Shown: piece after piece, positions 54,862-64,000 of the stretch
How positions within the stretch are numbered: position 1 is the first letter of the stretch
Layout of the letters: every line of letters begins with the position of its first letter
From: Prinsepia uniflora
Lineage: Eukaryota; Streptophyta; Magnoliopsida; Rosales; Rosaceae
Length of the DNA: 64,000 nucleotides
Reading direction: 5' to 3'
NCBI GenBank assembly: GCA_032719365.1
Contig: CM064870.1
Span: 40,456,194-40,520,193 of the forward strand
Program-made: the position numbers and the translations under genes
The notes under the pieces: generated by a model
What the model was told of the DNA's origin: nothing
Database searches by the model: none
Seen by the model: only the letters and a program-made list of their open reading frames with translations

Positions 54862-56288
54862 GTGAGTGGACTTTGTTTTCTAACTGTGATGCATGCATAT
54901 ATGATTTAAATGCCTTATTATATGATTTTATATGCTTGGGCATGATTTATGTTTCAATCCGGTAATTTCTCGGTTTTATGATTATTATATTATTATTTTG
55001 GGCGATTTTCGAGAAATTACGAAATTTGGTAAAAATGATGTTTGGACTTGGTTTATGAGTCCAGGATTGAAATTGATTGAAAATAATGTTTGGACTCGGA
55101 TTATTGAGTCATGGATTGAAAAATGATGTGGTGACTCGGGAATGAGTCAATGGTCAATTTCGTGGATTTACGTGAAAATGGCAACGGAGGTTGCAACGCA
55201 TGGATTTGCGTGATAATGTTATTTTGGGCATGAGAACCCAAGTGAATAGTGATTTTGTCTCGGATTTGGAGTCACTTGTGAAATTGTGAAATTAATGATT
55301 TATTGGGATTTTATGATTATTTTAACCAGTCTTTCGGGCACGTTTTACGAGGTACGTGCAAATGATGTTTTGGGCTAGGCCCGGAGTCTAAATGATTTCT
55401 AAAATGATGTTTTGATTTAGTTGGTAAGTCAATGATGATTTCTGGATTATTTATTGTTCTAAAAGGTGATTTTAAAGAAATACGTGTAAATGGTATTTTG
55501 GGTTTGAGACCCAGTCAGGGATGATCTTGACTTGGTATGAAGTCAAGATTTGATTGAAATGTTTTGGGATGTAATTCCCGGGATAGTTTTCATTGTGATT
55601 GTGATATTCCCAGACGGTCGGTGCTTGGGGGGATTACCCAGACGACCGGAGCTTGGGGGATGTGATTGTAGGATCGGGAGTTGATCCTATGGTAGTCAGC
55701 TTCTCGGATGAGACTGAGCCTGGATGTACCACTCGGAGGTGTCTGAACCTGGGGATGTGTTCGCCCAGCGGTGACTGAGCCCGAGGGGGTTGAGCCCAGA
55801 GGTGTCTGTTCCCGAGAGTGACTGGATATTGGCCTACGCGTAGTGCAGCACTTGCGAGTAGTGCAGTTTGATTGATTGTGCACTTCTGAGTAGTACAGAT
55901 GTGATTTGTGATATTTGATGCACTTGTGAGTAGTGCGGTTTGATTGGATTGTTATAGTTATGGAGCACTGGTGATTAGTGCTGATTGATGTTGTTGTGAT
56001 GATGTACTGGTATTGAGTACGGATTTTTGGTCTTTGTGGCCAGGTGATTATGTTTTCACATTTTTTGGCCTGAGAGCCGGGATTTGATGTTTTATAACAT
56101 GAACTGATTTGGTGAACATGAGTTTTATGGACCATGGGAAAATATGTTTTGATTTTATCGGTCACTCATGTTTTACGATATGCATGCAAGTTTGTGAAAA
56201 CTGGAGGGTAAGATTGTATTTTGATAAATGTTTTTATAAGAGGTCATTTTTGTCCACTCACACATTTTCTGTTTTGTGACCCTCCAAG
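54862..56288 (+). other. Intron-like module in solo LTR A
   Basis: Plus strand GTGAGTGGAC (54862-54871) and its complement GTCCACTCAC (56252-56261), exact over 12 bases when extended. A T-rich tract and CCTCCAAG follow, AG at 56287-56288. The acceptor has CAAG where the intact family A copy has CAGG. The interval holds the same hairpins as 4888-6030. Confidence 0.58.
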
Positions 56289-59233
56289 CCGTGGTACGAC
56301 GTTCGGGACTGATCGTGAGGCAGTGACAGCATCAAAAATCCGCGCAAACATCCCTTGTCTAGCAAGCACTGAAGGGGAGTTTCGGACGTTTAGTTGACTT
56401 GTCAGACGGGAGCAGGACCGGGCACGGTTTTTGACGTCCAGTTGGGACGGGTCCTGTCACCCAAACATTTAACAATCACAACAACGCGGGATCCATCCCG
56501 AAATCACATTTTTCACAACGGGACTCATGGTCCGAATTTCCACATTCAATTTCTCAAATCATACTTCACAAACATAATCAAATTACCATTAAACACGGGG
56601 CATGTATAATCATACCAAATCACTTTATTAAATCCTTTTCCATTCCCGAATTCGAATTCGCAATAATGATTCCGTAAGCCGGCATCCGGAAGCATCATCC
56701 CGAACTCAAACCAAGAATCCACTTTCAATTTCCGAAAATCGTTATCTCGTTAATCAAAGTTACTTTTATGCCCTGAGCACCAAACCCGAAATCACATTTT
56801 TCAAAAGTCCATTTTAAAAATCCTCAAAATCACAAATCTCATTTCAATTCCAAATTCAAACATCAAACAGTGGTCAAATCACCATATACTCAAAATCTCG
56901 TAAAATGTACAAAACCGCGTCATTCTCGAAATACGTGTCAACATCGTAAATCTTACTCCCATTCATATTCAAGACATTATTAAAACATGACACGTTCAAT
57001 TCATGTTGGGTCAAATCACAATACGAAAAATCTCGAAAATCGCAGAAATCTCAAAATCCCGTAACACGTGCAAATCCGCAGAAATCTCGAAAACCGTGTC
57101 AACACCGTGAGTCACACTCACAATCATAAACAACATTCATAATACATTATACACACAAAATATGCAAATTCATTTGTTAAACCATCATCAAGCATAAGAG
57201 TGACTATAGACTCGAAATACGTGCAATTTCGTATGTATAGCAAAATACGTATAAATACGGGAATCGAAATCAATCACAACTTATAATCATAATCATAAAA
57301 ATCATGGAAATATTTATGCATGCATTAAATTTTGAAAGCAACGTCCACTCACACACATTCATAAGGCACGGTTTCGCGCCGCACGCACTTCCGTAATTTC
57401 CGGTATTTTCCAGAAAACCCGAATCCTGTCCAAAATTACATTCCAGGGTCATTAATGTCTCCAATAGCAACATACTAATTTCCCATAATTCTCTGGGAAT
57501 TAATCGTTAACTAAAAACGTAATCTAAACCTTCGGACCCTCGAAACAACATCGAAACGGTGTTCGATAAATTTGATACCAACGTTAAAATGTTCGTTACA
57601 ATATGTAGGACAAAAGTAATTTTGAACTCACCTTGAAAAACCGTCCCACGCGCCCTCACGCGCCGCCGCAAGCGGCTGCGCATGAGACTCACGCGCCTGC
57701 TACAGTGGGCTACAGTCGCCTTCTTCACCCGGCCCCCTAATAAACGGGCCATTTGACCCGCGTCAGAACCCGATTCAATCCTTGCGATAAACTAACTAAT
57801 TTCTTCAATTGATCATTCAGATGGACTCGAACCATACTTAATTGAAGGTCTGTGTCACTCATTCAAGTCAACACAGCCCTAAACCAACTCAATTGAACAT
57901 GGGTCCTAATCGGGTTCGAAGTTCCAATTCATCACATATGCATTGTTTTTCTTCAATTGATTAGCTATGAAGCTTCATAGACTCACCCTCAAGATGATTG
58001 GGAACTCAATTTCACAAGAACTTACCTCCACGACCACGACTCCAAGCTCGATTTTCCTGAACTTCGTCGTCCCTGTCCATGGCTCCCAGGGCCTTCCAGC
58101 TTCGTCCTACCGTTCTGGATCGACTAAGTGAGGTCCCAGAAGGCTGAATATAGCCTTAAAATGTCTTGGGTTGGCCTACATTTCGAGTTCAGATTTTGAA
58201 TTGCTCAAACATGGTTTCGGGTTCCAGAGCTCAATTTCCACTCAACTCATCCGTTTCTCCTCTCTAACTTCTCTCTCTAGTTCTCACTGCCTCTCCATCC
58301 CTCTCAACCTCTCGGAAAGGTTCAAACAGAGCCAATTAATCCACCCAACCCGACCAGTGCTCTGTTCAAAATTCTCGAGGGAAATAAACAATGGCCCGTG
58401 CACCGCCTACTCAGTTCAATGCCACCACCCAGTTGCAAACTTCAACTCCACTCCACTCACAACTAAACACACCAGTGCCTGATCCCCTGTCTATGTCCCT
58501 CACTCAACTGTATAAACAATCCCCGCACCGTGCATGCTCATGTCTAGGCTCTGCTTCTTTTCAATTCCCAGCACCTGCACTTGTTCCCCGCACACACACA
58601 CACATGCTTTGTCCTTCACAACACAGACAATAAACTCACTCACACCCCAAAGCCACTAACCAAAGAAAAATAATCCCCTGGATAGACCACCCAAGCACGG
58701 TGGTTTCAGCCCCCTGCTTCCCGGTTTCAAAATAATGTCCCTGTGCAAATTTACAGATTTGCCCTCGGGCGCAAAATTACAAAAATGCCCCTCACGCACC
58801 TAGACCCGTAACTCGGTCATCCGATGTCCGTTTCAAGCGTGCCGGCCGTCGTTGTACTCGGGGCTTTGAGACGAACCTAACGGTCTTCGAGTCGAGCGAA
58901 AATCAATTGTATTTCAAAAAGTCAACATTTTCCCCCCAAATCATCCAAATTACGGAAATGCCCCTGCACTTCCGAACGTCATAACTTTCACCTCGAGCGT
59001 CCGAATCGGACGTGCCACCGGTCTATGAACTCGTGACGTCCCAAACTACGTCACGGTCATCGGTCAAAGTCCATTTGACCGCCCGAATTAAAAGTCAACG
59101 TTTTACCCACAACTAGGGGCAAAACCGTCATTTTGCATTGTTCGTCCGATTCCATCCAACTAATCACCGATTAACCCTCATTAATCATGATTAGTTACTG
59201 ATCTAATCCCGAATTCCGGGATGGGTCGTTACA

Positions 59234-59248
59234 ATCTTCCCCCCTTAA
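59234..59248 (-). other. 15-bp stub of element C polypurine tract
   Basis: Identical to 49281-49295, the sequence just inside the left LTR of element C, then unrelated sequence. So internal sequence once lay on this side as well. Confidence 0.8.
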
Positions 59249-60859
59249 TATATTTTTTGTGATGCCATGAGTGCATTTGTTTGTGGTAGCTTAGGATCGA
59301 CATAATTGCACATATTTCGAGGTTTTCAGCTTTATGTCGTACCTTTGCATACCATGTTTTCGATGACAGTTTAATAAAGTATTTTGGATTTGGAAACATG
59401 AAATCGGGCATGAGAACCATTTGATTTACAAACTCTCGGACTTGGAGTCCATTTGCTTTGACGAGGAATCAGACATAGGGTCCATTTGAGCCATGCGATC
59501 GGACCGAGGGTCTAGTTGGTTTACGATTCGGGTTTGAGGCCCAGTTAGTGGTACTATCGAGCTTGATGCCCCGTTGATTTATGAGATCGGGCCTGTGACC
59601 CATTTAGTTGAGATATCGGGCCTAAGGCCCGGTTAGTTGTGAAATCGGACGTGAGGTCCTGTTGGGTTATGGTTTCGGGCTTAGGGCCCAGTAAGTCGTG
59701 ATATCGGGCTTGAGGCCCTGTTGAATGTAACATCGGCCTTGAGTCCCAGTTTAGTTTATGAAATGAGTATGCGGGCATGAGACCCTATTGAACTGAAGAT
59801 TTAGGCCGAGGCTTATGAAATGGATTTGAATCGGATTCGAGGAATCCCGTTGAGATGAATCGGGTTTGAGACCCAGTTGAAATGTGTTTGAGAAAGAAAG
59901 AAAGAGAATTGAAAATGATATTGAACCCTCCATATTGATTATATGGTCTCCTCTAGACGTCGATCTGGATAGTCACGATCCACATACCAGAGTGGGTATC
60001 CCCATAGGGATCCCGTTCCAAGAGTGGTGGTTACTTATTATGCTGCGGTCCTGGACCAGATTTCGGAGAGATATGTGGACTAGATCTAGAGATAGAGCTA
60101 GACTAGATCCAGAGATTGAGCCTCCCAGATGTAGAATCCTGGGAGAAGACTCGGAGTGAGACCCCGAATAGTGTGCACACTAGATAGATTGATGTCATCG
60201 TGACTATATCGGGGATGTGATCCCTAGGGGCTGTGTGCCCCGAGTTGGCATCTTCTCTGGAAATGCCTAGGATGGGTTATACGTATGTTGATACGTATGT
60301 GGTTTTTAAGAAAAGTGATTTGAGGGCAGAGGCCCTGTGTATTATGATTTAGAAAGTGATTTGGGGCGGAGACCCAGTATTCGATGTCTTAGAAATGATT
60401 TGGGGGCGGAGACCCCGTACTTGATGTTTTAGTATTTCACTGAGAACGGATTTGTGCTGAGTTCCCACATGTTATGGTTGATGGTTTTCGAGTTGTGGTT
60501 TCGGGTCGAGGACCCAATTGGATTTATGGGTCATGACGGTTTATGGGGCTGGGCATGAACCTTTGAAAGGTTTTGTAAATGTTTGACAATGGTTTTTATG
60601 AACGTTTGATAAATGGTTTGAATGCATGCATATGATTTTAATGAAAGGCATCAATGTCTTTATGTGAAAATGTTTTTAATAAAATATTGTTTTGTCCACT
60701 CACGACTTTTAATGTTTTAATGCCCTTCAGGTTGATAGCGGATGCGGGCTGTAGCAGAGACGAGACATCACTCCCCTCCTCTTACGATCCTGACGCACTA
60801 TGATAGCCCCGACGAGGGCTAGAGATGGAATTCTCGATTTCGGACCGGTCTTGACATGT
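59249..60859 (+). mobile_element. Downstream part of another LTR, plus strand
   Basis: Related in reverse orientation to the solo LTR at 35334. It has GTCCACTCAC (60694-60703), then a T-rich tract and CCCTTCAG|G (AG at 60729-60730), and ends CTTGACA at 60856. The upstream half, including any donor, is missing. From 59400 to 60560 it carries many hairpin units. A 91-codon open frame at 59884-60159 lies within this array and is not a recognisable protein. Confidence 0.75.
59400..60560 (+). repeat. Hairpin array in LTR fragment
   Basis: Examples: GGACT-tgg-AGTCC, GACC-gag-GGTC, GGAC-gtgag-GTCC, GGGC-ttga-GGCCC, GGGAT-gtg-ATCCC and GGGG-ctgtgtg-CCCC (both near 60215-60240), AGGGC-aga-GGCCCT (about 60325) and GGGTC-gag-GACCC (about 60503). 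Different stems, same design. Confidence 0.75.
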
Positions 60860-60866
60860 TGGTATC
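60860..60866 (+). other. PBS remnant cut by the Athila-like LTR
   Basis: TGGTATC, the first seven bases of a Met-type PBS, lies three bases after the LTR end and is broken where TGATAGGACG begins. The last five bases, GTATC, should reappear at the far end of the inserted element, outside the window. Confidence 0.65.
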
Positions 60867-61727
60867 TGATAGGACGTTAAATAAGCATTATTTTATATTA
60901 TTTTATACCCTTTATACTTGACTTTTAGTATCAAAATATTAAATAAATTGATAAAATAAAATATTTTGTGATTTTTAAGTTTAGATAAATAAAGTTTGTA
61001 ATTTGGGGTATTTTGGCGAAAGAATCGTCTCGATCGGAATTATAACAAATAAAATATGGACGAAATTCGGTGGATTAATTAATTTAGTTAATTAATTAAT
61101 TAAATCTGTGCAGCCCAGCCCATTTCTGAAAACCCAATTGTACGGCCCAAATCCCATTTGACAAACCAGCCCGCGTGACCAGCAGCCCAGGCCCGCGTGA
61201 CCAGCAGCCCAAGCGGCCCGCGTCAGCGCAGCCCGTGCGGCCCGCGTCACGCCAGCCTGCCATTCTGCCGTTCGGAGCGCGCCTGCCGAAGACAGCTTCT
61301 GCACTCCAGCTCACGCCTGCCGACCAGCCGCCTCCTTTCCAGCTCACGCCAGCCGACCAGCCGCCTCCTTTCCAGCTTGCACCCACCGAAATCTCTTTCA
61401 GCAACAATTAAGTGGATTTTCTTGCTGTTTTTCAAGCTTTTTCCTTTGTTTTGTTTAATTTCTCTTCCCCAAAAACCACCCATACTCATCATTTCACTTT
61501 TGAATATTTTTATTATAATTTTTGTTTAGTTTTTATTTATTTTCTAGGGTTTAATTTGAGTTTTTCCCCTATAAATAGGAGTTGATTTCACTTGTTGAAA
61601 TGACTTCCAAGTAGCACAAAATTGAGCTTCTTTTAGGAGAAATCTTGGCAAAATAGTTCCAATACAATTTTGAGAGTTCAAGTCCGAATTTCCTTGTTTA
61701 ATCTTCTTCCATCTTCATAAGGTTCCA

Positions 61728-62092
61728 GCCGCTGTTCGGTGTTCCTTGTGAAAAACAATCCATTGTTCTCACCCAATCTGAAAAGTGTAACATTTGCTCT
61801 CCATTCTCTTAAACTCTCTTATTTGTTATTGGTTCTAATTATAATGCAATATATGTATTGGTTTCTCCTTCCTATCTTTTGTGAAAATTGAGTATAATCT
61901 CCATGTGTTTTACTTTCTAAAAATCATTTACTTCTTACATTTTAGAGCTTAAACTTCATTTCGAAACTAAATGTTGATCCGCTGTTCGGGGCATTTAGAG
62001 TAGATTTGAAGAGATTTAATGTATGACCGCTGTTCGGCGCATTAAATCACAAACTTAAGGTAATTATATTATAAGTAAAAATCCGCTGTTCG
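61728..62092 (+). repeat. Dispersed CCGCTGTTCGG motif
   Basis: CCGCTGTTCGG occurs near 61728, 61979, 62027 and 62081, the last three followed by GGGCATTTA, CGCATTAAA or TGCATTTA. Each can form CCG/CGG over a 5-nt loop. It lies after the TATA box, so probably in the transcribed leader. Confidence 0.75.
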
Positions 62093-62299
62093 GTGCATTT
62101 ATAATATGAATAATGTATGAAGAAATATGAGTTTGTGAAGGTATAATTTCGTGATTAATTCAAATATTTGCAATTGTAGTATGTTGTTGAAGTTTGTGTT
62201 TACGGGAAGTCTACTTTGTGCATAAGTTAGAATAGAAATAGAATGAGTTTATCTATGCTTTTACTTATTTACATAATTACAAACCTCTTCAAAACCCCC

Positions 62300-62580
62300 C
62301 TTGTTTATTCTTTATTCTTTTATTCTTTATTCTTTTATTCTTTAATGCTTTTATTCTTTCATTCCTTTATTATTTAATTTATTGATTCTTTGATTAATTA
62401 ATTCCTTTATTCTTTGATTAACTAAGTCCTTTATTCTTCTATTATTTCATTCTTTAATTCGTTAATTTATTAATTCTTTGTAATTCATTAATTTATTATT
62501 ATCTTGTTCATCTATTCTTTAATTGTTTAATTCTTTTATTATTTAATTCTCTAATTCATTATTCTTTTATTCATAATCCA
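62300..62580 (+). repeat. TTTATTC-rich low-complexity tract
   Basis: Repeated TTTATTC, TTTAATTC and TTTGATTAATT units with no coding potential. Confidence 0.9.
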
Positions 62581-62725
62581 CTAACATATTATTAATGTTC
62601 CCTAATATCCCCGGTTAAGAACGATCCCTATTTATCAATACTACATCTACACAAAAAGGGTTTAAATTGCATAACACTCGAATTACATGTTCAATTTAAT
62701 GCGTAGTTTGAGCGTAGTCAATTTT

Positions 62726-62743
62726 TGGCGCCGTTGCCGGGGA
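62726..62743 (+). other. Primer binding site, tRNA-Asp type
   Basis: TGGCGCCGTTGCCGGGGA, the PBS I associate with Athila-group elements. It sits five bases inside the LTR end. Confidence 0.85.
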
Positions 62744-64000
62744 AATTGAAAATCATTTTAATTTGTTAGTGTATGTATATAAATTGTGCATATTATACTT
62801 GTTTATAAATTTTATTTTTGTTAATATTATATTTGTTTATAACATTTACTTACTTGTTTATATTTTATTTATCCATCTTATTATTGTTCTTATTATGTTT
62901 GTTTATAATGCTCATACTTTACTTTTTCTTAATTTCTAATTTATACTTGTTCATAAATGTTCATAATTTTTTTTTATATATATATATTTGTTCATAATAA
63001 ATTTGATACTTGTTCATAAATGCATATTTTATATGTTCACTTTTCTTTACTTTTACTTTTATTTATTCCATTATACTTTATTCCATTAACTTAATATTCA
63101 CACTTTTTCTTTATTCCCTTAACTTAATATTCACACTTTTTCTTTATTCCCTTAACTTTAATTATATTACATTAACTTTATTCCATTAACTTTCTTTTAA
63201 TTTTATTACATAACCTTTATGTTCCACTAACTTTATGTTTACACTTATTTTATTTTTATGTAATCAATTATTTGTTTATGTCTTGTTAAACTTTAAATTT
63301 TAAATGAAAAAAAAGAAAATTCGGAATAAATAAAAAAAAATTAAAAAAAAATTTAAAAAAAAAAATTTAAAAAAAAAATTTTTAAATTTTTTTTTATGAA
63401 ACTTTATTCATCTTTGAATTTCCTAAAGTGTAAGTATTGTTTCCTATTAATTGTTTTAGAGTTGCATGAATCTCTTAGTCCCTTTTTCTTCAAAATCTTA
63501 CTTTCGGGAACAGGTAGTGCCCCTCTTATTTACTTTCTCCTTAACCCTTCATGATGTGTGGATTTCATCACCACATACCATAGACTCGAATCTATGGACA
63601 TGAGGTTGGGGCGGAGTTTGTAAACACTAGGGTTTGGTAATTCTCTACGTCATCATTTGGATTAATTATGGTGTCTAGGAGAGTTATGACTGGTGACAAG
63701 TTTTGGATTAAGAAAGGGAACACCAATGGAGTATATGCCAAGCTAGCCTCGGGGTGCTCTTAAAATTATCCTTGCTTCTCGCGTTACATCTATCTCAACT
63801 GGCCATGATTAATGTTGAATGGTGGAATGATGGTTATCAGTACGCGCAGGCCGTACGCCCAGGAAAGTACTATGAGAAGCGGAAGGAGAAAGTTATTCAT
63901 GACACTCTAAAACTCTATTTATTGCATTATTAGTTTGAATTTGGAACGTGTGCATTTTCTTTCCATTAACGTAACTTTTTGTTAATCCTGGTTTCCATTT
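62744..64000 (+). mobile_element. Leader of the Athila-like element (gag not reached)
   Basis: Very A/T-rich with A- and T-runs near 63305-63395, then more balanced sequence from 63420. No open frame with Gag similarity is visible before the window ends. Confidence 0.6.

Larger units (their letters stand above)
53031..56459 (+). mobile_element. Solo LTR of family A, 3429 bp
   Basis: Plus-strand copy of the same family as 4529-7963, starting TGTAATGACCCGTCCC and ending GGGTCCTGTCA. A 6-bp direct repeat CCCAAA flanks it (53025-53030 and 56460-56465); five is usual, so one base may be coincidental. A 31-bp tandem duplication (about 53131-53192, 'ccgttttgcccctagtatgg') distinguishes it. It inserted into element C, so family A was active after C. 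Confidence 0.95.
52374..57352 (-). other. Intron-like module in right LTR C, interrupted
   Basis: GTGAGTGGAC (57352-57343, minus) and GTCCACTCAC (52410-52401) are both intact, with CCTCCAG|G and AG at 52375-52374. The solo LTR at 53031-56459 lies inside; without it the interval is about 1.54 kb, as in the left LTR. Confidence 0.55.
52204..59233 (-). mobile_element. Right LTR of element C, split by a solo LTR
   Basis: 52204-53030 plus 56460-59233 match the left LTR of element C in order. Removing the inserted 3429 bp and one copy of the 6-bp repeat leaves about 3595 bp. The join is clear: 'ctttaaacccc' breaks at 53030 and 'cccaaacatttaac' resumes at 56460. It acts as the 5' LTR for the internal region at 49281-52203, yet is followed on the right by 15 bp of element C internal sequence (see 59234-59248). 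Confidence 0.92.
60867..62720 (+). mobile_element. 5' LTR of an Athila-like Ty3/gypsy element
   Basis: Starts TGATAGGACG and ends GTAGTCA, five bases before a tRNA-Asp type PBS, giving 1854 bp, in the Athila range. It has a good TATA box (CTATAAATAG, 61569-61578). A 34-bp tandem duplication lies at about 61311-61378 ('gccgaccagccgcctccttt'). From 62300 to 62580 it is dominated by TTTATTC-type repeats. Its partner LTR is outside the window. Confidence 0.8.

Overview
This is a nuclear plant window, almost certainly from a eudicot with a retrotransposon-rich genome. Evidence: an intact plant-type ATG13 gene with spliced exons; exonic remains of two other plant genes (an FG-GAP repeat protein and a PATROL1/DUF810 protein); a Cassandra TRIM with 5S rRNA-derived LTRs; Ty3/gypsy elements primed by initiator-Met tRNA (PBS TGGTATCAGAGC); and an Athila-like LTR followed by a tRNA-Asp type PBS. 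There are no bacterial features. Assignments rest on reading the sequence and on remembered family features; no database search was run. Layout. 1-7963: element A, minus strand, LTRs of about 3.43 kb, with gag but no pol (TR-GAG type), inserted into the 3' LTR of element B. 7964-15897: element B, minus strand, with a nearly complete gag-pol broken by a small duplication near its C-terminus. 15898-17060: an older LTR remnant. 17262-20198: FG-GAP pseudogene, one exon split by a Cassandra TRIM (17574-18303) with a clean 5-bp target duplication. 20217-22926: about eight copies of a 346-bp tandem repeat. 24698-26079: frameshifted C-terminal exons of a PATROL1-like gene. 29661-32800: ATG13, minus strand, apparently functional. 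35334-38543: a solo LTR with 5-bp target duplication. 38958-45720: one truncated LTR, then a second LTR with a decayed gag. 45721-59248: element C, minus strand, non-coding (LARD-like), whose right LTR contains a solo LTR of family A (53031-56459). 59249-60866: LTR fragment cut inside its PBS by an Athila-like LTR (60867-62720), whose leader runs to the window end. Most notable signal. The Met-primed LTRs, although diverged, share one internal architecture. A perfect GTGAGT 5' splice-site motif lies in GTGAGTGGAC; 0.8-1.5 kb downstream lies its reverse complement GTCCACTCAC, followed 24-28 nt later by a polypyrimidine tract and AG. The bracketed interval is filled with short hairpin units whose stems differ in sequence but keep pairing. 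This looks like a conserved intron-like structured module inside the LTR. Six complete examples are present, plus partial or decayed ones. A palindrome with compensatory changes recurs in the upstream part of several LTRs.
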